Part shown: in pieces, positions 41,023-51,909 of the stretch | How the letters are laid out: each line of letters begins with the position of its first letter | Position numbering within the stretch: position 1 is the first letter of the stretch | From: Schistocephalus solidus | Lineage: Eukaryota; Platyhelminthes; Cestoda; Diphyllobothriidea; Diphyllobothriidae | DNA length: 64,000 nt | NCBI GenBank assembly: GCA_017591395.1 | Contig: WEDG01000388.1 | Coordinates: 186,001-250,000, forward strand | Direction: 5' to 3' | Program-made: the position numbers and the translations under genes | Notes under the pieces: generated by a model | The model's input: the letters and a program-made list of their open reading frames with translations, nothing else | What the model was told of the DNA's origin: nothing | Database searches by the model: none

Positions 41023-41244
41023 ATGGACACGGAGAGACTTCAAAAGGTTACGAAGGGGCTTCAGATGGAGATAATAGCCCTGAATTTTCAAATGCAAACA
41101 AAGAGAATGGAAGCTGGCACAATTATTGACGAGTTGATACAAATGTTCAGGGACAAGGAGTCTGAAGATATTTGGGCTGACCATGAACGCGCAATGAAGG
41201 CTGAAAACGCTTTTCACAGCAACACCTGTTGCACCATAGCATGA
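41023..41244 (+). CDS. G-protein gamma subunit-like (single exon)
   Basis: A 73-residue protein starting at ATG 41023, the first ATG after an in-frame stop (41017-41019). It has the Ggamma layout: an N-terminal helix (LQKVTKGLQMEIIALNFQ) with the conserved (K/Q)ME start, a second helix (MEAGTIIDELIQMF), an acidic SED where vertebrate gammas have (K/G)EDP, then AENAF in the place of the usual NPF, and a C-terminal CTIA that fits a CaaX prenylation box, with a second Cys before it. Ggamma pairs with Gbeta by coiled coil and anchors the dimer to the membrane by its lipid. A poly(A) signal AATAAA lies at 41300-41305. The lack of introns and the NPF-to-NAF change are unusual; a retrocopy is possible. 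The call is from recalled alignment with retinal-type gammas. Confidence 0.62.
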   Translation: MDTERLQKVTKGLQMEIIALNFQMQTKRMEAGTIIDELIQMFRDKESEDIWADHERAMKAENAFHSNTCCTIA

Positions 41245-41299
41245 GGAAAGGCGACAAAAACATTATGGAAAGGTTACAAGTACGAGGACTTTTGTTAGT

Positions 41300-41305
41300 G
41301 AAATA
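41300..41305 (+). terminator. Poly(A) signal of the G-gamma-like gene
   Basis: AATAAA about 55 bases after the TGA stop, the expected spacing for a short 3' UTR. Confidence 0.55.
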
Positions 41306-41799
41306 AAGAATTCTTGCACAGTTCGGTCTAAAAAAACATGAAAGCATGCAAGGACGTAAAAGAAGAGAAGGAGAGACAGGAGCAGACTATCACTTCGCTG
41401 AAGACATTTATAAATACAAACGTTGTGCCGTTGTTGCATTATCCATACACCAATGAGCAGTAATGTCCTCAGAGCGGATGAGTCATGGTATCTTTCCTTT
41501 ATTTGTTAATCCTGAGTTCTTTTGTATTAAAAGATCTTTACGTTTCCCCCTGTCTTTGTCCTTTTCATAATTAAGTAATTTTAGTTTAAGGCAACAGAAT
41601 TAAGCATGAAATAGACGGTTATCGTTGTTTCTCAAACTGCTCTGTGTTTTCAGCTCACAATATGTAAATTTTGTATAAGTCTACTGGATCTGAGACGTGA
41701 GCAACTGAAGATGCTCGGATCACGAGCCTTCGGACATTCATTCCAAGACAATAGATATGAATAGAGGCATCGAGGTATGAGTAGTGATAATTACGGCAA

Positions 41800-41915
41800 G
41801 GAGTGCTTGTGCGATCCCCGTAATCTGGCACCGAACGTTAACTCTAAACAGCACAATGGGTAAAGTTAGAGTAAGGTTGGCGTGTAGGTAAATTTAAATA
41901 GGCAGGAGTGTATTA
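41800..41915 (-). repeat. Diverged antisense satellite unit
   Basis: On plus, AATCTGGCACCGAACGTTAAC ... GTTAGAGTAAGGTTGGC follows the satellite unit backwards, as at 9700-9860. An isolated unit far from the main array. Confidence 0.55.
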
Positions 41916-41919
41916 CGGT

Positions 41920-44860
41920 CTAAATGAGTGCAAACAATTCAGCTCACTTGACCGATGTGGTGGGTTTACAAATTACTTTCAATTGCCAACTGTTTACCAC
42001 CGTTTTTCTGCGTTTCATCCCTATTAACACCGTATCCATATTGCACACACACGTAACCAATGTGTTCGTTAGGGGAAGGGGGTCATACGAGCAGTCATTG
42101 CCAGAATTACGTCCTAAAGAAACTTCAGTGGCATCGAAATCATGACCGATGTGATCTATTGTCGAATCGATAAACAAACTTAGACTCGTTCTCAATACTC
42201 TTATAATCGAATATCTAACTGCACTAAATTAGCATTTTTCGGGATTATTTAAAACTTCCCAAACACTATGTCAGCAAAGACAGATTAGCAAGCTTTACTG
42301 GATCACATAAACAAGCGAGCAACTCAGAGAACAACTGAAACCAGACAGCTCTTCAGGCATGTATGTGCCGTTGAAGTTGTTTGGCCACAGAATGTGCGTC
42401 TGGATTTCGTGGGCCTGCCCCTAATCATTGAAGGACATGGCTTCAACTTTCCTCGAGCTCTCACTGAGTAAGCATCACGTAATGAGCGAATCCAGTAGCG
42501 AATTGAAAAGGATCGTGGAGTGGATGGAAGGGGACATGAGTCAGTGGTCGCATCAACGATTACGGGAACGGACTGCCACGGTACTACCGGATAGATAGCA
42601 GGCGTCATTTAGCCCAACTGAAGTAAGGTTCAAGTGAAAAAAAAACTAAGAAACCAATCGGTCAGAAAATTGAACAGTACATCCATTGCGTGTAACAGAA
42701 ACTGAAGGTACAGGAGGAAATGACTTAGTGTGTGCGGCGGCTGAAGAGCTGGAGTTTTAGGAAGTACGGCCAGTCGTTGTCAGTGGAAAATGTGGAAAAC
42801 GGGATTAGCTGAGAAGGATATATAGAGGGTAGGAGACGTAGAGGAACAGGGAATAGGAGTAGAAGACCATAGGCTAATCGGGAGACGAGTCCGAGGCAGC
42901 AGCTTTGAGGTATTCAACGCTCAAGATCTCCTTGGGAGTTCTACGTTTGAGTCCTATCCTCGCCCCTCGAGAGACAACCCCGAAGGGGTTGTCGTAGAGT
43001 ACTTACAATGGCCCAGGACTCGATTGCATCAGACGTAGCCTTGAGAGGATTTCTCTCAGCCATGAGCGGTTGGAGAGACAATTTAGCGAAAGTCGCACCT
43101 TAACCCAGAAAACCATTTCAGCGGCCAAATGGTCAAGGACCAACCTTAAGACCAGAGGGTTAGCATTCAAGCAGTTCTCTGAAAAGTCTGTAGCGCGTAG
43201 AAAGATCTGCAGTCGGCGTTGAAATAACTAACCATCCTGCTGTCAGCCAAATGACAATCTTTTGTGCGGATACGAGTACATCCTTAAATGAAAGGAGAGA
43301 TTGGAAAAGGTGAAAATCAAACTGAGCACCACAAGCAATCGTAATGATGGCGAAGGTACCGAAAATGGCAACCCAACGACAAAAGAAGGTCATGACTATC
43401 ATTTAAGTGGCAACATCGAGCAGAGGAATGGTTTCCGGCCATCAGATGAAGCGGTCAACGCCGCTGTGAAGACATAAACTGGGGGACAAAGGCGGGAGGC
43501 CTACGCTGCCCAGATGTACCTGGTTGAACCTTGCATCGGGGCTGGGAAATGTGCCATGGGATCCCTTTTATACCCTTGAACCTTGCTCCTCTGTCATCTG
43601 AGACACGCTCAGGTCAAAGTTTTGAGGTTTCTCTTCATATCAAGCTAGTCGTACCTTTCTTCAATTAGCTTTCTTAAGACAAAAAATACCCGGAGTAAGG
43701 TCACAACCTACTGTCTTCCTTATACTTAAAGGGAAAGTTAAGGATGGAAGCAACGCTATGCTGAACAACACAGAGGTCAGCATCAAAGACTAAGCTCGTC
43801 AAATGTGCAGTTTAATGTCCCACGTAAAAAGCGTCAGAGAAAACTCGTGTGTTCCAGAAGGAAAACATGAATAGAAAACACCTATATGTTGTTAGGAATG
43901 TGCTGGAATGCAATAATCTTGCTAGTAGATACAGTAAATCGGTCCACCTAATGGATTACCACTGCTTTTAGGGTAATTATGTTTTAAAACACCGAATTAC
44001 TGGGGAGATTTATTAGGTCTCGGAAAAGTGTGGCTTGTGTAGAAATGACTCGAGGCATTAGGCAGCCACCTGCATTGAATCCCACTATGAGGTGACTCAT
44101 TTTTAAGCATGGACGTTTTGATCAATTATAATTAAAAACACGTTTGATGCTTGGCCATCTGGACAATACGCCGTACTGCATGACTGGATAATCAGATGAC
44201 ACGATTCACCTAAAAGAGGCCAGAAGACGTAGACGGATGGAAAGTGCTGGGTACTTGGTGAGCAGGGTACGCTCGTGAGTCTGTGAATGGCAGTGAAAAC
44301 AAATATACAGTCGCCGGAGGACCTGAGTTTGGTCATGAAAATCTAAATCCCTTAACACGTTTCTTTTGCGCACACAGAGTTGGATTTTAAAATCAATTCG
44401 TGTCGTGCTGCCTTAGTGGCTTAATTCGGAGGTATGGGGCCGTATAACTACCACTCAGCGTATACATAATGGCCAATAACGATTAGATATATCAGGTATG
44501 AACCAAAGAGATCACCGAAAAATCCTCGATTTTGCTGTTACTGACAGTTCTGACTGGTACTTTGCATCCAGACGTACGAAAGACAGTACGGTATACGCTC
44601 AGGATGGATCCACGTCCTTATTTTTCCAAAACATACAACTAACTTTAGATTGAGTGTTGATAAAATGAAGAATTTCATATGATCGGCTTCTGATTTCCAT
44701 ATATTAGTCCTCAAAAATAAATGTTGCTATGTTCATGCTAGTATCTACCATTGCTTACGGGAGAGAAGATGACAATCATTCTGATGCTGAGATGTGGTGA
44801 TACACCTAGGTACAGACGTACGCCGCACCACCTACCTACGCCTGACTGCATCACCAATCT
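41920..44860. other. Intergenic DNA, nothing recognised
   Basis: Contains a perfect 9-bp hairpin (GACAACCCC/GGGGTTGTC, 42973-42993) and a hydrophobic 80-codon minus-strand frame (43160-43402) without supporting signals. No gene called. Confidence 0.4.
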
Positions 44861-44865
44861 TCTTA

Positions 44866-44996
44866 CCTTTATTTTGACAGCAGCCGCAGGTGGTTAAGGG
44901 AGGAAAGAGTGAGGTAGATATGCAACGTCCTTGCACCCAACCTGTTGTATAGCATGCATCTTTGGAATTGGCGGTCGAACAGTTGGGTAGGATCGT
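44866..44996 (+). mobile_element. Decayed zinc-finger LINE 3' end
   Basis: CTTCTTACC...TTTTGACAG, then AGGTGGTTAAGGGAGGAAAGAG and GCGGTCGAACAGTT follow the 3' end of the element in order, with many changes. 44997-47429 holds nothing recognisable. Confidence 0.5.
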
Positions 44997-47429
44997 CTGA
45001 AACCAGTTACTGAGGTGTTATCTAATTAAAGCGCGTTCAAGCTTCGGTCCAGATGCAAAATTCTGTCTGACTGATGAAAGTCGGAATAAGCCCAAAGCCG
45101 ACTATTTCTCCGCCTACCTTTGCTTTGATCGTCCGCTGTTGTTAATTTTTTATTCACTTAGCTGAAAATAATTGATCTTTCTATTCACTTTGTTTTGCAA
45201 TTTTTACCTTACATTATTAGGCTTAAAGACATCGCAACTAAGCATTTCCAGTTCTAACTCTGGTCATAAAATAACCAATAAGGACAAAATTCTCACAAAT
45301 TTGCTAAAGTTTATCGGGAAATTTGCAAGTGAGAAGAATAACAAAAGGAAACAATTTCAGATACTCCCTTTTTAAAATTAGGTCTCGTAGAGACTCCTAT
45401 CATTTCCTTATTGAGGGATTTCTATCGTCTGTCTCTGAGAAGAGTGAGTGTTAAATCTGTAAATGGAAAAAGCAAATTAAAAATGTGGAAAACTTGTGCC
45501 ACTTGAATTTTTACTTGATAGCGATGAAGATCACCGTCTTTTAAAGATTTTTTCTCAAAAACTTCGAGAAGCGTCGTCACTTTGCCGAGTTATTTGCAGC
45601 AGTAGAAAGGCCGTCTACGTCGGACAACTATGTGCATAATTCGGTTGCTGTTCCCAAGAGTGAAAAATTGGGTTTTGCTTCGAAACGCACTTGTTGTTTG
45701 AAACAAGATTGTAAAAGTTTACTGTGCTCAAAGACGACATATTTCACCCCAAATGAGCACGTGAGCTACCAAAGGCAAGACTATAACAAGAATTAAACCG
45801 AATGGGGTAAATTAGCTTCAGTTTGTTTTATCACTCAACTAGGAACAGTACTGTCAACGAAGGTATGTATGACCTAAAAGACACTGTTACAACACCTTTC
45901 GGATCCCTAAAGTAGAAGCTTTTTGGTACAAGTTATGGGTTTTCCTAATAAAATATAAGCCCATGCTGGCTCGAAGGTCTGGCCGCAATTTGATTTGAGA
46001 AAAGGGTGGCTTCCAATCTCAACGGGTACTGTGCAGAAACGATTAGTTGAATTGGCTACTTCGAGAAATCAGAAAAAGTCGCACCGTGTTGTGTTAGCAC
46101 TCCATGAGACTCAATTATGCAGAAAAGGTCAGTCGATGAGTTGCGCATCCTCCTGTATATCGCAGACAGGAACCACCGTTAGAATATCTTCAAGCTAGTC
46201 TGGAAGGTCCCGAGGAAATGATGCCTTTACGGCGTGGCCTTGGTAGCAACGACAAAGGTGAGGGTAATCATGCCATGAGAATCGATCTTGCGCTCACAGA
46301 TGTATTATATACCGACTCTGGAATTTCTCTGACTAAATTCAATTAAGTCGCTTGTGCACAATCAGACCACTCTGATATCGGATCACGTTTACATCTTCAT
46401 AATTTGTTGTATTTTTGATAAATTGGGCCGGAAATTACTTACCGATGAGCCGGGATAAAACTCCGGTATAGAATTACTCCACCAGGAAACGAAGACACCA
46501 GAAAGCACACATGCTAGAAAGCTTGTCTCCAGAAAGTTTCGTTTTTGTTGGCAAAAGAAATGCAAATTTCCTTACCATAGTTGACTCGAGATAATTATCC
46601 GATTTTCCAGTAAAAATCGATCGCCATAACAGCCGTATTTGTCATTGGGACTCCTGTTAGCAGTGCGGAATAAGCGCAAAGATTGACAATACCTTAAAAA
46701 AGTATTTACTACTACCTTCAGTGATCGCGTAGCCTGGGTAAGGTATCCGTCCGTCAGAACTTCGAGTTGACGCCTTGGACTTAGGTCAGATAGACATCTG
46801 ACTGACTTTCAAGTTAGTGAACCGTTTATTATGACAAAACGCGAAAAATGAGTTCCACACCGCACAGGCAACTATGAACCGTCGATTATGGCATTATTAA
46901 TAAATTACATATCCCTCAACATCATCGCACATATTCTGTACGATCTTACGGACAAGGCTTTACAGTAACATTGCAGTGTGTGAAAATATACTTGCCTACA
47001 ATGGTAGTCGTTAATTAAACACAGAGCCGTTTCGTAGTTGTCTGTTGATCGACTTCTTATCCTCGTGTGCCTTAAAAAAACAACTGCGATTACAAGAAAT
47101 GCTAACTGTTGCTCATTTTGGTCCCTTTTAGTGCAACCAATCCTAACGACCCCGATGGCCTAACGTTCAAATCTTAGTCGATATTGTGACAAGTCAACTA
47201 ACTTGAAAATGAATTCACGACACTCGCATTTTGCATAAAACTGGAAACCCCAGAGGAATTCTCGTGGACTTTTCATGACTCAACGACGTTGTGACCCAAA
47301 GACGTTAATCCAAGTCATCCAAAACATATGCGACAAAATTGTGGTAGTCACTTTGGGAATCGGAATTGTAAAAGGAACGCGTTTGGAGGCAAACTGACTT
47401 ATTGAATCTTGTTGTCCATGCTTGACCTC

Positions 47430-50400
47430 GACAGTTCGACCGTCATAGTACAACGATGTCCACCGTATGCTCCACAGAAGGGTGGTGCAGGTATGGTGAC
47501 GAGCTCGTTGATTAGTTTCAAGTGATAGCAACCTTGCGTGGCAGCTACCGCACTATCTCCTCCGGTGTCATGACAGAGTCAAGAAGACCGGAGACGAGAG
47601 AAGATGCAGGAGGCTGGCGCGGCCGGAGTCGCCCCTGGGCATGCCACCACACCTGGCTCGGATCCCACGGAGTGGGAGTGCCATAAAGGCCACATTGAAA
47701 AGGAGCCATTGCAGCCTGACTGTCAGTCCACCAGTCAGCCACTCCACACAAAACACACATTGGGCTGACCACGCGGTTTGAGGTATACCGTCAATTGGCA
47801 AATTTCCAAGCCAAGGCTTTTAGCGCACCGTGATAGTTTCAAGCGCGTCAGTGTTTATAGTGAGGAAAATGCACTGAGCCGTCGAGCTCAATCTCTCCCC
47901 CACCCCCACAATCAGACCGCCGTCCGAGCCAGACAGTTGTCTGGTGCGGAAGTGGGCCCAGCTGTTGTTGACCTCGTCTACGTGTACTACGTACACGACC
48001 TAGCCACCAGCAAAAGCGCCAGGATTTCACATAACAGGGGGTTGAAAGGCTCACATCTCACACATGTGAAATAGCCAAAATTCACGTTAAAAAGAAGCCA
48101 TTGCAGCCTGAATCTCAGACCATCAGTCAGCCACTTCACGCAACAGACATTTGGCTGACTGCGAGGTCTGAGTGTAATTGTCAGTTGGCTAACCTTCTAA
48201 CACACGGCGCTTACCACCCCGTGATATTCTCAAGCTCAGCTCGCACATGCAGCAGAGGAGCCACATGGAGAAGGAACTGAGGATCATGCTTTCTTCTCAA
48301 TCAACTATGCAGACTGAGAGCTTGATTTTGGGGTGTTGCGTGTGATCATGTGAGGTGCAGAGGCTGATAAAGAGATGTAGCGTTGTGGTAAAGCCAGCGG
48401 CGTTATAACGCAGGTTTTGATTAAGACGCATATGACCTTATAGGCCCATGCAGTGTGTGAATGTGCGTGGGCAGTTAAATCGAGTGCAGCGGGTGTACGT
48501 TGGTGCCCCTGGCACTGGTCGCTGTGCGATGGATTCGCAAGTGACCGACCAGGCCGATATGTGCTCGTGCATGTGCGGGGACAATGAGGACAAGACAGGT
48601 TGGGAGGTGCTGATTCCGCTGGGGCTCTGCTGCTGGTAGTTGAGCTCATGGAAGGAATATTAGCAATGTTGACGGGTGCGCAATATGCGCAGGCATCGCA
48701 GTAGATTGCGCGTTCCTGGATGCGCATGTGATCGAGCAGGCCCATGCGATGAGTGATGCGCGTTAGCAGTGAGGGCATTGGAGGCGGCGGTCTCTGCTGT
48801 GCGTTGGTGCTCCAGGCACAAGTTCGCCAGTCTCTGTGCGATGGATTGACAAGTGTCCGACCAGGCCGATGTGTGAGGTGAATTTGCGATCGCAATGAGG
48901 ACAGGTTAGTACAGAGTCCCCATCGCTGATACTAGGGGTGGTGGTGGTGGTGCTGGAGGTAGTAGGTATTCGGAGGTGGCTACAGAGGTGGTGGGAGTGG
49001 GGCATGTGGTGTTCGTCCCAGCGATCGGCGCGGGAGGTGGAGGATGGTGTCAGTGATCATGGGCGGTGGGGCATCGATGAAGTTGTTATCAGTGGTTGGG
49101 GTGGTCGTCATCGTGGGGTCTGAGGCAGGTCTGGCAGAGGTTGATGTTGCGGAATTGTTGTTGCATTGAGTTCGAAGACGTCCTACCAGGCCGATTCACG
49201 CGCGGAATGTGTGTTCACCGCGTGGGCACGTTGGCAGGGCTTGAGCATTGGCAGTGATTATCCGCGGTGCTTGTGACTTGCAGATCGCCCTTGTGGCCTT
49301 AGCAGCGGCGATCTGGTTGGCTCGTATATTGCTGCACCAGATCTGCACGCATCTTCTCCATGCTGGTCTATACTTGGCGACGTCCTCTCAGGTCTCCGGG
49401 GTGATTTGCAGCTTCTTCCGAGATTTCATCAGTGTCCTGGTAGCGTCGTTTTTGACCTCCTGTCGGCACGCACCCCTAGCGACATCTCCGTAGACAATTC
49501 TTTTGGGTAGTCGCTCGTCGTCCATTCTAACCAGGTGGCCGCTCCATCGCAGTTGCATTTGCCTCAGCATGGCGTGGATACTGAGGATTCCAGTCCGCTC
49601 CAGGACTTCCGTGTCCGGGATCCTGTCTTGCCATCTGAGCTTCAGTATTCTGCGGAGGCAGCTGAGATGGAAGCCCGTCATTGGGGAACCATAGGCGCTG
49701 ATGATGGTGGCGAACTTGTCTCCCGGAGAGGCGGGTGGGGCTCATCAGGCGATCATTGATACCCTGCGGCAGACGTCCCACGATGTCCTTCCGGATGACG
49801 AAGGCGACACCAGCGTCGTGTCACTCTGCCTTTGTCCGGTCGCTCCATAAGGTGTAGTCGACACCCACCTCCTCCAGCTGACCCTGTTCAAAGAATCGGG
49901 TTTCACTGAAAGCAGCAATGTCCACCTTGTAGGGCGCCAGTTCTCGAGCGACTAGCGCCATCCACCGTTCCGGCCGGTTGCTCCTCTGATTGTCTAAATG
50001 GGAACGAACGTTCCAGGCATGTAGCATGAGCAGACTTACCCGAGCAGCCCAGAGGGTATGGCGTGGGGGGTATTGTTGTTTGTTTGAGATTTACGACCTC
50101 GCATTTTGTGATCTAGGAGACGCCGCCGGCTGCAGAAGCCGTAAGACCCAGCATTGGTGTAGGGCACCTTTTCCAGCCCCTTCCACTGCGAGGAGGCAAG
50201 CTATGCTGTCCATAAATAGGGCTGATAGGACATCCCAGACGGCTGCCGAACTCCACTATGGGTCACGGTTTTGTTTTAGTGGAAGAGCGACCCGATTTAG
50301 CCTGGGTCGCCTACGAGGTTGCTGTCACCCCCGCCGTATGACTTTTTGCGTGGCGGGGAATTTCGGGAGTCAGACATACCGGGTGTGGAGGTATACAAAG

Positions 50401-50585
50401 CACCAAAGGCCCTTGCTGATTTAGCCCACCGGTCGTTACGGCCACCCGGGGTGTGGCCACTGGGAAGAACCCAGCTACGAGGAGCCACAGGTGAGAGTTG
50501 GGTACCAGGTAGTCGGCCACGGGAGCATTCACCAAATGAAGCGACCAAAGGCTGAGTGGTACTACCCCTAAATCCTACCTCCTAC
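47430..50585 (-). mobile_element. Zinc-finger LINE copy with large internal deletion
   Basis: Antisense copy with a full 5' leader (50585-50030), the endonuclease amino half, then directly the end of the RT region (from about 49672), zinc-finger remnants (49240-48440) and two 3' modules. Relative to the 32-37 kb copy, about 2.29 kb (33115-35400) is missing, covering the second half of the endonuclease and all RT catalytic motifs. It must have been made in trans or deleted later. Confidence 0.85.
49388..50027 (-). pseudogene. Endonuclease/RT-tail fusion of the deleted LINE
   Basis: Starts AWNVRSHLDNQRSNRPERW, includes [18 protein letters not shown] (the Glu motif), shows a frame shift near 49800 and another near the junction region, and reads [24 protein letters not shown] across the deletion point (49673-49675). 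The frame stays open from the endonuclease segment into the RT tail at the joint. It then reads [18 protein letters not shown] and shifts again near 49450. Confidence 0.75.
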
Positions 50586-50607
50586 ATCCCTATGTTTGAC
50601 CATACAT

Positions 50608-50801
50608 GATAGTTCAACGGTCGATTTCGACGATGTCCACCGTATGCTCCACGGAAGGGTGGTGCAGGGACGGTGACCTGTGTGTGAATTAGTTTTAAGT
50701 GATAGAAGCCTTGCGCTGCAGCTACCGCGCTCTCTCCTCCTCCCCCACCTGAACCCGGTGTCATGACAGAGTCAAGAAGACCGGAGGCGGGAGAGGACGC
50801 T
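50608..50801 (-). mobile_element. Zinc-finger LINE 3'-end fragment
   Basis: The 3' terminus (GATAGTTCAACGGTCG on plus) abuts the 5' end of the deleted copy. Only the last ~190 bp of the element is present. Same orientation as its neighbour. Confidence 0.8.
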
Positions 50802-51909
50802 TGACCACACATACATTGACACACATTAGTAGTTACCAGACATTTACATGCAATTCTATATCTAGACATATGTCCATCGTTCATTATGTATAAGTGCTTT
50901 GCTTTTGCGACATTATTGTAAGCAATAAGGAACTCAGAGACCGCCACCTACCTTTTCACTGTCGTACCTAAAACCTAATTTAAACTTTCGTCTGACCAGG
51001 GTGCCCTTCAACTGTTCTGCAGCAGTGGAAAAGCCTTTTTTCATACCATAATGCTTAGTAGATTTTCGAAGTTGAGCATACAACGATTTTAAGGTCATCG
51101 CATGTTAGGGCGACGGTAACGTTAAGCGTAATGTGTCGGTACATAGTAAAATAGACTGTTTGGTCCTCATTTATACTGTGAAACTACACTTCCGGTGTTG
51201 TCGAAAACTTTAATCGCTAACATCCCAGGTACTCTTTGCTCCACTATGTGTGGCGTAATCGAATGTATTCAAAAAATGACCACGCTTTAACCCTCCTGTC
51301 AACTTATGATGGCTTACATGCCTGCTGATTTTGTGGTAGTCTACATTAATGGTCAAGGTTTTCCAATGTCGTACCACAAGGTGTTGAATAAACTCTCCTT
51401 CTTTTAGAAATATTACAAAATTCGTTTTGTAACGATAAGCCTCGAATCGATTTTTTGACCAAATTCAGCACTGGCATTGCCACGACATAGAAGTTAAGAT
51501 AAAGGCACAAAGAACTTTGGCGTTGCGTCAAAAAGACAAGAAAACGAAGCCGGGACTCTAGACAGAGAATTAAACAAAGTACATGAAAGCAAGATACGGA
51601 ACGAAAAAAAAGAAGACAAAAACATGCAGATTATGAACAGGTTGATTAGAACAAGCCAGAATGCTGAGAAAGTGGGAAAACAAGGAGGGATGGCGCTTGG
51701 TAGGAAATATGCGAGGAGAGACAAAATAAATCCCCACCGAGAAATGTCAAACAAAATCACATAGTCCAGAGAGTCAACAGCAGAGCGAGAAGGCGTTATT
51801 ATCAACGATCGCCATCCTGGTAATCACATTCGCGGAAACTGAGGTCGGATTAGCAGGAGGATCCACACAGGGGGTGGCAGGGGGATGGGGCGAGGAAGTA
51901 GTCTCCAAC

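Noticed and set aside
43160..43402. Hydrophobic 80-codon frame resembling membrane segments
   Set aside because: No start context, splice sites or family resemblance; likely chance.
45049..45086. CTGATGA near 45068-45085 as a second hammerhead
   Set aside because: No GAAA and no stem II follow.
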